Part shown: positions 44,967 through 55,726 of the stretch, in pieces
Layout of the letters: every line of letters begins with the position of its first letter
How positions within the stretch are numbered: position 1 is the stretch's first letter
Assembly (NCBI RefSeq): GCF_004379255.2
Contig: NC_056033.1
Coordinates: 42,992,719 to 43,056,718 of the forward strand
Length of the DNA: 64,000 nt
Source of the DNA: Salvia splendens
Taxonomy: Eukaryota; Streptophyta; Magnoliopsida; Lamiales; Lamiaceae
Direction: 5' to 3'
Made by a program: the position numbers and the translations under genes
The notes under the pieces: generated by a model
Seen by the model: only the letters and a program-made list of their open reading frames with translations
Told to the model about the DNA's origin: nothing
The model's database searches: none

Positions 44967-46138
44967 ATGGTAATTTCATTCAGATTCATAGCGGTAGTTA
45001 TTGCCACAGTGTTTCTCCAACAAGCATTGGCAGCGAAACATACAGTTGGAGGAAGCCAAGGTTGGGATGAATCCACCGATTTCGACACGTGGGCTTCTGC
45101 TCAAACCTTCAAGGTCGGAGACGAGCTCGGTATGTATGATGGTTTGATTTCTGTATTACATTTGTTATGTTTCAGTTTGTTACTGAGTCTGCCGGTGGAT
45201 ACCCTTTGTAATTACTAAAAAAAACGTGAGTCTTTTCATGTATTGTGTGATTGTATCGGAACATTGTAATGCATGCAATTGGAATTTTAAATTAAAAAAT
45301 GAAAGGCGCCTTAGTTATTTTAGTGAAGAAAGTGAATATACAAGGTGTCAATATATGTTGAACTAATTCATTTAATAGCTCATGTAAAAAATATAATTAA
45401 ATAAACACTCTCACTCGAATTAATTGAATTGTGGTATAGCATTTAGTAAGTTGAATATATAATATACTCCTATAATGTATTTCACAAGATTCATTTAACA
45501 GCTCATGCCAAAATATATTATATGTGCTCAACCTCAATTGATTAAATTGTATTCATTAAACATAATTAATTTTCTCAGCAAAATCAATCATTTTAATTTA
45601 ATTCTACTATTATATTCCCTCATCTTAACTCATCAAACATCATTTTTTAAGATTCTAAGCTGAAAACAAATGTCTCAAATTAGTATCAAAATTCAAATAG
45701 CTTGACGAATAATGTATTGATCAATATATACATGACCCAGAGTTCAAATATAGTTCGTTGCACAGCGTGGCGGAACTACCTAGCGAAAGCGCTTTTAAGA
45801 AATGCGACATCGGCGTTGCATCGAATTCATTAACCGGTGGCGACAACAAAGTGAAACTAACCAAGGCCGGTACACGTTATTTTGCGTGTGGTACATCCGG
45901 CCATTGCGAGCAGGGGATGAAGGTCAAGATCACCACCGTGGCGGCCGATGCCTCGCCGTCGCCAGCCTCCCCGACCGACGGATCAGCCACTCCGGCGGCG
46001 CCTGACGCCTCGCCGTCGCCACCCACCGGCGGATCCACCACTCCGGCGGCGACCACCCAATCCACCTCTGCAGCCGCGCCGCGCCACCGACTCCTCCGCG
46101 TCGTTGCCTTTGTTGCATTCGTCGCAATTTTCGTGTAG
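44967..46138 (+). CDS. phytocyanin (uclacyanin-like blue copper protein), two exons
   Basis: Small secreted copper protein of the cell surface, probably in electron transfer. Exons 44967-45129 and 45741-46138 total 561 nt, 186 aa; the intron is GT-AG in the position usual for phytocyanins. Residues 1-22 are a signal peptide (IAVVIATVFLQQALA). The mature domain starts KHTVGGSQGWD. Predicted copper ligands are His62, Cys104, His109 and Met114 (YFACGTSGHCEQGM). The axial Met speaks for uclacyanin/plantacyanin type rather than stellacyanin (Gln). Cys76 and Cys110 form the conserved disulfide. A Pro/Ser/Thr/Ala-rich linker (SPSPASPTDG) follows, then a hydrophobic tail (LLRVVAFVAFVAIFV) typical of GPI anchoring. 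Intact. Confidence 0.92.
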
Positions 46139-46493
46139 AAAAAAATGCGACTATAATTTTGTACATTATGGATACGTTTTATTACTATTCTATTTTTCTT
46201 GGATGACAAATAATTTGATTATTGATTATTATCTTTAATATAGACGATTATACTTTATAGGTGTCCGTATTAAATTTGTAAGTTTTTGTTGTTGATATTG
46301 CCTAAATATTGCAATATTTATATCGCTCTATAACGCGAAATTATAGGAGTACTAATAATTAAAAGAAAACATTATAAGTGGGCCTTTATACGACCTTTTA
46401 ATACTTTAAAAGGCCTTGAGACATTTTGGTAGTTCTTTATGAGTCATTCAATTGGGTTCGGTGATGGGCCCAAACATGGACTAATAAAAAATA

Positions 46494-47350
46494 GAGGGAA
46501 CATCATTTTTGGTCCACGAACTTTGCCAAAGTATCATTTTAGGTCCGTGAACTTTGAAAATATCATTTTAGGTCCATGAACTTTGAGTTAGTATCATTTG
46601 AGGTACTTTTTACTATTTCCAAGTTTTTTTGGACAAAAATACCCTCAATACCTTAAAGTGTATATATTTTTAATTAATTTATCATATACTTATAAATTTT
46701 TATAAATATCTTTACAATATATTTTTGACAAATTTTCTAAATATAATTTGACCTTAAATATTATCACTTAATTTTGTGACATGCAAGTAAAATTGCTTCT
46801 TCAATTTTTTATATTAATTTTTTAAAATTGAATAAAGAACTTTTCTTTAATAATAAAAAAATAAATAAAGATCTTTTCTTGCATGTCACAAAATTAAATG
46901 ATAATATTGAAGGTGAAATTATATTTAGAAAATTTGTCAAAAATATATTGTAAAGATATTTATAAAAAGATCTTTATTCAATTTTTTTATTATTAAAGAA
47001 AGTTCTTTATTCAATTTTTTAAAAAAATTAATATAAAAAATTGAAGAAGCAATTTTACTTGCATGTCACAAAATTAAGTGATAATATTTATGGTCAAATT
47101 ATATTTAGAAAATTTGTCAAAAATGTATTGTAAAGATATTTATAAAAAATATGAGTATATGATAAATTTATTAAAAATATATACACTTTAAGGTATTGAG
47201 GGTATTTTCGTCCAAAAAAACTTGGAAATAGTAAAAAGTACCTCAAATGATACTAACTCAAAGTTCACGGACCTAAAATGATATTTTTAAAGTTCACGGA
47301 CCTAAAATGATACTTTGACAAAGTTCGTGGACCAAAAATGATGTTCCCTC
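46494..47350. mobile_element. long foldback (inverted-repeat) element, 857 bp
   Basis: The left arm starts GAGGGAACATCATTTTTGG and the right arm ends CCAAAAATGATGTTCCCTC. The arms are complementary for roughly 400 bp, including TTAGGTCCGTGAACTTTG and its complement. TA flanks both sides (46492-46493, 47351-47352). No ORF. It could form an almost complete hairpin when transcribed. Confidence 0.85.
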
Positions 47351-47352
47351 TA

Positions 47353-47972
47353 AAAAATAAGAAGAGTAATGTTTGCTTAATCGCATGCATACACCCACAA
47401 ATCTTAAGAGATATATTCACATCAATTCCGAAGAATGTAATATCTATATTATATTTATCATTAAACACCCTAATTCTTAATCATTATAGTAATATTTTTT
47501 TATTATATCACATCTTAAAATACAACTAAGAAAAAGGAGAAATAAGGACAAGAATAGCTCCAAAGCTTGCGGCATATTCTGAAAGCACCAAACTTATGTG
47601 CCGTTCTCCTTGTTTGCCTTGTATTTTTGTAACTATATATTAAAATGTTAAAATATTTTATTAATTCCTCATGCATAGACCGATTTGTAGGAGTACAAAA
47701 TTTCACCAAATAATATTAACCACACTAATAAATAGCAGTAATAATATAATATGGCAAACACAGTAGTAGTGTAAAGTCAATATTATACAATCATCAAAAT
47801 ATAATTATACTGTACAAGTATATAAATTTGTTAAAGAAAGAAAAAAAAAAGATTAACAAAGCGGGAGTAGAAATTGCTAAGAAAATCTCATTAACAGAGT
47901 CGCCACCTCTAAACCAAACAGTACCTTATTCTCTCTCTCCACCAAAAACCCCTTCCTCAGCTAACGCCACTC
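47353..47972. other. upstream region of the uridine kinase-like gene
   Basis: AT-rich; the last 80 bp contain a CTCTCTCTCC stretch that fits a plant 5' UTR. No other gene is visible. Confidence 0.4.
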
Positions 47973-50900
47973 ATGCCGGAGGAGACGACGGCGATCGACT
48001 ACGTCATGGAGGCGGCGTCCGGCCCCCATTTCTCCGGCCTCCGCCTCGACAGTCTGCGCTCCGCCGCGCCCTCTCTGTCGTCCCCGCGCGCTTCGGCCCC
48101 TCTCACTCCGCCGTCGTCCGCTTTCACTCCCACCGATTCCTCTGCGGCTGCGCAGAAGCAGCCATTCGTGATCGGTACGTCTATTTTTTTTAATCTACGC
48201 GGCGGTGTTGGAGAAGTTGCTTTTGAATTTTGTTTTTTGAGTGTTGTTGCTTGATTTTTGCTCTCGGAGCAGGGGTTTCGGGAGGAACGGCGTCGGGGAA
48301 GACAACTGTTTGCGATATGATTATTCAGCAGCTTCATGATCATCGCGTGGTGCTCGTCAATCAGGTGTGTTTGTGTGTGCTAACTGTTTCTTTTGATGCT
48401 ATTGTTGTTGTTGATCTTCATTAGCATATTTTGACAAGCAATCGAGATCTCAAACTTTTTTTTTTTGATTTATCCGTTGCTATTTGCGGAAGTGTGACGA
48501 GAATTATAGTCAGATGTGGCTGGGCTTTCAATATTAGATTAATGAACTTCATTTGATCCCAACATCTACTTTTTCTGAACTTAAATTTTCTGGAAATAAT
48601 CTTAGAGAGGGTCTGTGCATCTAACTATATATTTGTATATACATATCGTGTGGCAGAGTAGCATTTATAAAGTTCCGAGGTATAACAGAGAAAACAATTG
48701 CTATCAGTTTGATAAATCCCCCTTTTTTTCTTCTTTTTTGTGCTCTGTTTGTCCAAATTACCACCAGATAATGAGACTGACTTCGCATCTAACTGTTCAT
48801 TACTATAATACTATCTTTATTGTTGGTGTTGAAATTTATTAAAACATGTAATCCTGGTGTAATGCAGGATTCTTTCTACCGTGGCTTAACTCCTGAAGAG
48901 TTGGAATGTGTGCACGAGTACAATTTTGATCATCCAGGTACATTACTTCATGATCTCGAACTTAACCTTTAACTGAACTATTCTGTAATCAACCTATTAT
49001 GCGGCTTCTACATTTGTGAGAAAACTCAATGCCTATAAATATATCCTTGCAGATGCTTTTGATACTGAGCAGCTTCTTGAATGTGTGGGAAAGCTAAAGT
49101 TGGGGCAGCCCGTCCATGTCCCAATATATGACTTTAAAACACATCAGAGGTGTTCGGACAGTTTCCGCCAGGTAGACATCTAGACTGGTTGCCTGCAAAT
49201 TGCGCTTCTGTTTTACTCTAAAACTTTCCTTGTGAATGCTTAGAACTTGCATAAAACATGGTACTACTGGTATAACAATATGCTGAATTTTGCTGGTATG
49301 TAAAAATGTAGAGTATCTTTTGTTTTCCCAACATGAAATTCCTGTTATTCCAGGTGAATGCATCTGATGTAATCATACTGGAGGGTATCCTTGTTTTCCA
49401 TGATCAACGAGTAAGAAACCTGATGAACATGAAGATTTTTGTCGACACAGGTGAAGTTTGAATTATCTGTTCCGTATTTCATTTATTCCTAGTTGAGCTA
49501 TACTTACAACTATGGTTACATTAATAATTAAATTCAGATGCTGATGTGAGGCTTGTTCGTAGAATAAGGCGAGATATAGTGGAGAGGGGTAGGGACATAA
49601 ACTCTGTGCTAGAACAGGCAAGCCTCCCACCCACCCACCGTATTTATTTCTTGAATGCTTAAGATTAATGTTTTTCATTTATTTTATGCCGTGCAAAGAT
49701 CAGGTCACCAATTGGTTAAATTCATTTATTATTTATTGGGCATTTATTTGAGGTCCCCCATGTTCTGTTTGTCTACCTCAAATTTTTTTTAAATATTTCC
49801 TAGATAGAAGCACATGGAAACTAATAACTTTAATTCATTATTCGGAAGTAAACACTACTAGTTCTTTTTCATCATTTTGCACTTTTTTACTTACAGCCTT
49901 CATAAACATGTTTTTTGACGATTATCCTTGTTACAGTATGCGAAATTCGTGAAGCCTGCTTTTGATGATTTTGTTCTGCCATCCAAAAAATATGCTGATG
50001 TAATTATACCTCGTGGAGGTGACAATCATGTTGCAATTGACTTGATTGTCCAACATCTTCGCACTAAACTTGGGCAGCACGACCTGTGTAAAATATATCC
50101 AAATGTCACTGTCATACAGTCAACCTTCCAGGTATACTTTCTAGCTCAGCCTTGTTATAGATTTCATTCTATCTTGCAAGCAATTGAATTTTACAAGATA
50201 ATTGTTTCCTCCAACTTAAAGTCAGATGTTTTTTAGTTCAGTTGGCCGGATTTGATGAAATGAAAGGAAAATGAGTAATTATGACTGGGCTGTAGCCTGT
50301 AGTAGAGCTTCATCTTTTGGAAATGCTATGAACACACTTAAGTATTAGTAACATCTAATTTCTGTTACATGATAGTTGATATTCAAGGACTTAATAGCCA
50401 CTTTTCTTAATGTCGTAGTGCTGTTAATCAAACAACTGGATTTGGGACTTTTATCTGTGAACCTTATGAGTATAGTTTTCCTTACTTGTAGCAGCCTTTA
50501 TTTCTTTCAATTGGATAATTGTGATAATTATTAATCTATAGGCTTTGATGTCCGTGATTTTGTCAATTGTGCTACAGATTAGAGGTATGCATACCCTGAT
50601 TCGAGATCGAGACATTTCAAAACATGATTTTGTATTTTACTCTGACAGGCTTATACGTCTGGTAATTATGAACACTCTTGATTCGTAACGTTACTGAATT
50701 AAGTTCTTCCCCAAACAGAAGTTTGATTATGATATTTCAGGTTGTAGAACATGGTCTTGGTCATTTACCTTTCACTGAGAAACAAATTACCACCCCGACT
50801 GGTATACTTGAGAACGTGATCTGTATTTTGTGTGTGTGTGTATGTTCATGCATAATCTTTTTTGTTGTTGCGGGTTTGGTGCCTCTCGTTTTTGTGTTCA

Positions 50901-52211
50901 TGTATGCAGTGGTTGCGGATATCACTAATTATATTATGGAAACTTACTCTAATGCAGGGTCGATATACACTGGTGTTGACTTTTGCAAGAAACTTTGTGG
51001 GGTTTCCATTATTCGGAGGTAAATAAATATACTAAATAACTGTGTAGCATGCTCTGAATATGTCAAAGTACTGAAATAAATTTTCAAAGAGGGTAGAGCT
51101 TGGATTGGTGATGCTTACCATCAGAATTTGGTAAATATATAAACTATGTGTGATATCTCATGTATTTCAATTTCATCTTCACCAGTGTCCATATTTCTTA
51201 CTTACCATAGTAATATGGAGTATATGCAAACTTTCCGCTAATCTCCTTGGAGATGGCTTTTTGTTGCTTTTTGTTTATCCACATTCCTCGTGGAAATGAG
51301 ATCATAATATCATCTTATCTTTCACTTGTATTTTCTGCAGTGGGGAAAGCATGGAAAACGCATTACGTGCTTGTTGCAAAGGGATTAAAATTGGGAAAAT
51401 CTTGATCCACCGTGATGGTGACGATGGGAAGCAGGTTGCATTTCTGTTGCTTCAGCCTCCTCATATCTAAATGTGTACTAGAATGGTAGCAAAATCTTGT
51501 GAAATGTTCCTTTCTGATTTTCTCTTGCATAAACAGCTCATATACGAAAAGCTTCCTAATGATATCCGTGAGCGCCATGTTCTCCTCCTCGACCCTGTCC
51601 TTGCTACAGGTAGACAAATCTACTCACATTTATCGATAATTGCTAGTTGGTAGTGATGTTTTCCCCCAAATTTAGCATAAATTATCTTTTCTGCCAGGTA
51701 ACTCTGCTAATCAGGCGATCGAGTTACTCATACAGAAAGGAGTGCCAGAATCTCACATCATATTCCTAAACCTCATATCAGTGAGTCATGTTCTTCTCTC
51801 TCTCGTACAAGAAACGACTTTATCATCTAGTTCGGAACAGGGGCGAATCCAGCATATTGGCAGCTGGGGCATTTGCCCCTCCTCACCCTTCTTTTACCAT
51901 TATATTTCTATTTACACATATTCAATTATATAGATCAAATACACTAAATGCCCCTCCTCAAATGCATAAAATTTTTCTATATGCTATATTTTTGCCCCTC
52001 CTCAAGAAAAATCCTAGCTACGCCCCTGGTTCGGAATTCTTATGAATCCCGTGTATGTATATAGGCACCCGAGGGCATACATTGCGTCTGCAAACGCTTC
52101 CCATCCTTGAAGATCGTGACATCAGAGATCGATGTAGCCCTGAACAAAGAATTCCGTGTGATACCGGGTATGGGAGAATTCGGCGACCGTTACTTTGGCA
52201 CAGATGATTGA
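47973..52211 (+). CDS. UKL: uridine kinase-like protein (uridine/cytidine kinase fused to UPRT-like domain), 14 exons
   Basis: Pyrimidine salvage: phosphorylation of uridine and cytidine; the C-terminal half is related to uracil phosphoribosyltransferase. Exons: 47973-48174, 48273-48364, 48868-48937, 49053-49171, 49354-49450, 49538-49617, 49937-50131, 50578-50661, 50741-50801, 50958-51018, 51341-51434, 51537-51609, 51698-51780, 52065-52211; total 1458 nt, 485 aa, the size of Arabidopsis UKL proteins. The P-loop GGTASGKT is at 71-78, followed by DSFYRGLT, the kinase lid region [14 protein letters not shown], and [17 protein letters not shown] closing the kinase. The UPRT part has the PRPP-loop-like [17 protein letters not shown] (about 400-416). 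All introns are GT-AG except that after exon 6, which starts GC. Exon 1 encodes a low-complexity Ser/Pro head. Intact. Confidence 0.95.
51838..52028. mobile_element. hAT-type MITE (191 bp) in the last UKL intron
   Basis: CAGGGGCGAATCCAG at the left and CTACGCCCCTG at the right, with exact 8-bp duplication GTTCGGAA at 51830-51837 and 52029-52036. It lies wholly inside the intron, about 36 bp before the acceptor of the last exon. Confidence 0.93.
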
Positions 52212-52640
52212 TCGTTGCTGTCTAGACGAGCCTATCGTCCGTATTTTAAACTGTATATTGTATTATCCATGTTTGCTCTGTTCGAGCACGAAGCTTTTGT
52301 ACTTGCTCTTTCTCAACCAATGGCTTTTACCAGTGGATGTATTTTTCTAATATGCTCTTTTTTTTCATTTTAATTTTTTTCGATGTTTGGGTTTAACTTT
52401 TAGCTTGTTAATGACCGGACAAGATCGGTAGATTTTCGCAAATTGGAAAAAGCGAAATTGGAAATATTCATACGACTTTCATTCATGCTTTATTACATAT
52501 GAAACACTATTTATGCTTATAAAAAAAAGGATGTAATCTTGGTATGATACTTGTATGAATCTGGACAAAAATAGGGGAAAGAATCTCATGAATATTGTCA
52601 TGTGGTGTGACTTGAAACGGTGGAGAGTTGGGAGATGAGA
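52212..52640. other. convergent 3' intergenic region
   Basis: Only 429 bp separate the stop codons of UKL (+) and CLC (-). The 3' UTRs must be short or overlap. No other feature is seen. Confidence 0.5.
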
Positions 52641-55600
52641 TCAAAGGCCCTTCTTTCCCTTTGAGGTAGTGAGATGAGGAAACACATCCAAAATGTTGTG
52701 AGCTATCAAATCTTGCCTTGACAAGATCCCAACCACTGGGAAAACCTACAAGTTGGCCAACAACAAACAGGTTAGAGTTACATATTTTTGTCAATTTTAT
52801 GCAAGAAAAAGTACTGAATTTATTAAGTTTGTGTTATCTTACTCCTGCAGCTTGATACTTGGGAAGAACGAGCATGTGCCGGAGCCCAACTTGCCGGAAC
52901 AGAACCAGGGCCTTGGCGACGGACATGCTCTCAACCACCGTGTACGGTGTTGTGTTGGTCAAGGGATGCAGGTCGACGTACATGTCCATCTCGGCCTTGG
53001 TCACGGTCACCTCCTGTATGGTGATTCCCCTCTCAGCCAGGTCGATGGACGTGAACTCCTTCCGCACCTCCCAGTCCTCCGTCCTCCGCGGCTCAGGCCG
53101 GAACCACTTCTTCTTGAGGGCTAGTACGAGGTGAGCCCTCAAGATCAGCCCGTGTAGCTCGTTGGCGCTGGCACCGTCTGGAGACGAGCCTAGTGGCGGA
53201 GAGACGGTGATCCCGCTGTCCACAACTGGGAAACCATTGTGTGTCGTGTTTTTCAGGACCTCGACTATCCGTCCCACCCTCTCGACCCCACTGAGGGTGA
53301 CGACTGGTGGCTTGACATCAGCGAGCTCGCCCACTGTTATGTTCCTCATCCAAGTCTCAGGGTGTGCATCCAAGAATGGCAGCCCTTTCAGCTCGAGGAT
53401 TATCTCGTAGATGCTCGGATTGAAGCAGTCCCCGACTGTCTTCGAAATGAGCAAGACGAGCATTGTGATGGGGAGCAAAAGGAGGTTGTTGGTGAGCTCG
53501 AGGAATATGACACAGAGGGAGACTGTCATTCTCATTGAACCAGCCATGAGGGAGGCGGCTCCAAGAACTGCGTATAGCCCTTGATCGATCTTCGTGTAGG
53601 GCGCCATGGCAATGCCGAGCATACGCCCATAGGCCGACCCCATCAAAATGATGGGGAGGAAAAGACCAGACGGAACAGCAATGCCAAATGTGATTAGCCC
53701 TAATATGCAATACAATCCAAAGAATATGGCCAGGGAAAGCATGTTGAATTCCGATGGAGTGTTTATGGAGAAGATGTTCCTCACTGCGTCGTCGTTAGTG
53801 GTAAGGAGAAGTGTAGCGAGATCGTTGTAGTGCCCTTTGGGGCAGTTGAATTGCTTGAAGTTCCCTTCCCTGCCAGTCGAGGGGCACGAAGTGTCGAGCG
53901 GATCACAGGGCCGGCATTGTGCAAGGAACGGGAGCCCGTAGAGGCACACGGATGTGAAAATCGAGACGCTCAACGCAAGGACGAGCTTATGCATCTTGCC
54001 CTTCCTGTAAAACAGGCACAAGTGAGAAAAAAACAGAGAGCTTCTTGCCATATTCAAGACAGGGAATGGTGATCATACTTATTTATGACATTGTACACTT
54101 TGAGAACTTGGTGGAGAGCATGATTGTAAAGGCTTCCCAAAAGGCCACCAAGAATTCCGATCAAGGCCACAGGGATGAGGTCGAAAGCATGATACCTCAC
54201 CTCGACCCCACTCACGTCAAACATGATGAGCCCTCCGTGCCCGAAGAGCCCACAGTAGCCCGACTTGCAGACCTCAATCGCGGCCCTAAGCACCACCACC
54301 ACAACTGCTGCACTGAAGAAGGTCCTCCACAGGAGTGCACTCCTCCACCATGTGGCCACCTCCTCGAGGGCGAAGAGGACCCCACCAACTGGCGCCCGGA
54401 AAGCAGCACAGACCCCGGATGAGGAGCCGCACGTGATCAGATCACGCCTGTCCCTATCGTTGTTGAAGTACCTCAGCCAACGCCATTTGACCCGATAGTT
54501 GTCTGGCCCGCCTTGCCCCAGCAACGAAGCAATGCAGCTTCCAATGTGCACAAGAGGCCCCTCTTTCCCGAGATCTAGCCCGGCAGAGACAGCTCCGATG
54601 CTTCCAATAATCTACAATTTCGAGGTAATGTATATCACATCACGCTTCTATTCTATATTTCATGATCATAATCAAGAACATTCACAAATCATTACATCAA
54701 ACTAGTTGCATTTCCAATCTTATAAAGTCATAGTAATTGTCATTCATCTCAAAATTTCATGGGAATTACTTGAAAAATGAATAACACCAAACATATCAGG
54801 AGTGTCAACTCCATTGATATATGCTTTTATCACAGGAATTCTAATCATGATCAACCACTTTGCACACAATATATATCAAACTAGTTGCATTTCCAATCAT
54901 ATAGTAACACATAATTATCATTTATCTCAAAATTTCAAGGGAATTATTCGAGAAATGAAGAGCACCTTCACAATCAATGTTGTAGCACCAAACATATCAG
55001 GAGTGTCAACGCCATTGAGATATGCTTTGATCTCAGGAATTCCCGGGCCAGCCGCTGTAGGTGCAAATAAAACACAGAGAAGTGCAGCCACCAAGGTAAG
55101 AAAAAAATTTGCTCCAGCCATAACTATAAATCCCATCATATATCTGCAAAATAAACACACATATAACATATTGATCCACATCACACAACTTTTCTTACAC
55201 AATCAAGAATCTGTTCAAAAAGAATAACATTAACTAACCTTTCTTCATCTATGTAATTGACCACAGCCAGAAGCTTGTATCCAGCTATATTCTCAACAGC
55301 AAGATTGATCAAAGTTGCTATCCCACCTGTGAGAATCCCAACCAAGAATGCCAGCAGCCATTTCATCAGTATGTATTGCAACACTTGAACTTTTGATCTG
55401 CTTCTCCAATCTTGCTTGAACAGATCATTCTCATTGATCCTGATACCAAAAGCCCGCAACACAACAAATTCAAGGAAAAGTCAAAACCTGTGAAGTTGAA
55501 TTTCTCAAATTCTCAATAAATCAAAGAGGTATTTTTCTTACTCATAATCCAAGCTCTCAATATGTGAAACCTTGGTTCCAACAATGGCGAGTGGGCTTGA

Positions 55601-55726
55601 TGAGAGGGTTCTGTTTCTCTTGAGGAGAGGGTGGTGAAGATCATTGCTTTCTGGGTCATTGAAATCATCATATTCCTGTTGATATCTTTCTGCTTCTGAT
55701 TCTACAAACCTGTTGACCTCCTCCAT
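52641..55726 (-). CDS. CLC-a/b: vacuolar CLC-type anion/proton exchanger of the nitrate-selective CLC-a/CLC-b group, six exons
   Basis: Predicted NO3-/H+ antiporter of the tonoplast. Exons on the minus strand: 55726-55542, 55439-55239, 55143-54966, 54611-54079, 54004-52843, 52745-52641; total 2364 nt, 787 aa, as in CLC-a/b. All introns are GT-AG. The selectivity motif is GPGIPEIKAYLNG: Pro at the second position, which in CLC-a gives nitrate preference (Ser in chloride-type members). The gating glutamate is in GKEGPLVHIG; the proton glutamate is in VLFALEEVATWW. About ten hydrophobic segments are seen, then two CBS domains (VGELADVKPPVVTLSGVER; ESMSVAKALVLFRQVGLRH). The acidic head has a DLHHPLL dileucine-type sorting signal. 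Intron 3 (54612-54965) contains a decayed duplicate of part of exon 3. Intact. Confidence 0.95.
54695..54850. repeat. partial duplicate of CLC exon 3 region within the intron (decayed pseudo-exon)
   Basis: Matches 54885-55045 in order: ATCAAACTAGTTGCATTTCC, ATCTCAAAATTTCA.GGGAAT, ACACCAAACATATCAGGAGT, then CCATTGATATATGCTTTTAT. The minus-strand coding part reads AYINGVDTPDMFG, but the GPG filter and the splice-donor segment are lost. Confidence 0.85.

Noticed and set aside
45130..45740. Phytocyanin intron as a possible nested gene
   Set aside because: AT-rich with a loose internal duplication only; no coding signal.
52859..54422. Several plus-strand ORFs of 80-125 codons
   Set aside because: Shadows of CLC exons 4 and 5 on the other strand.
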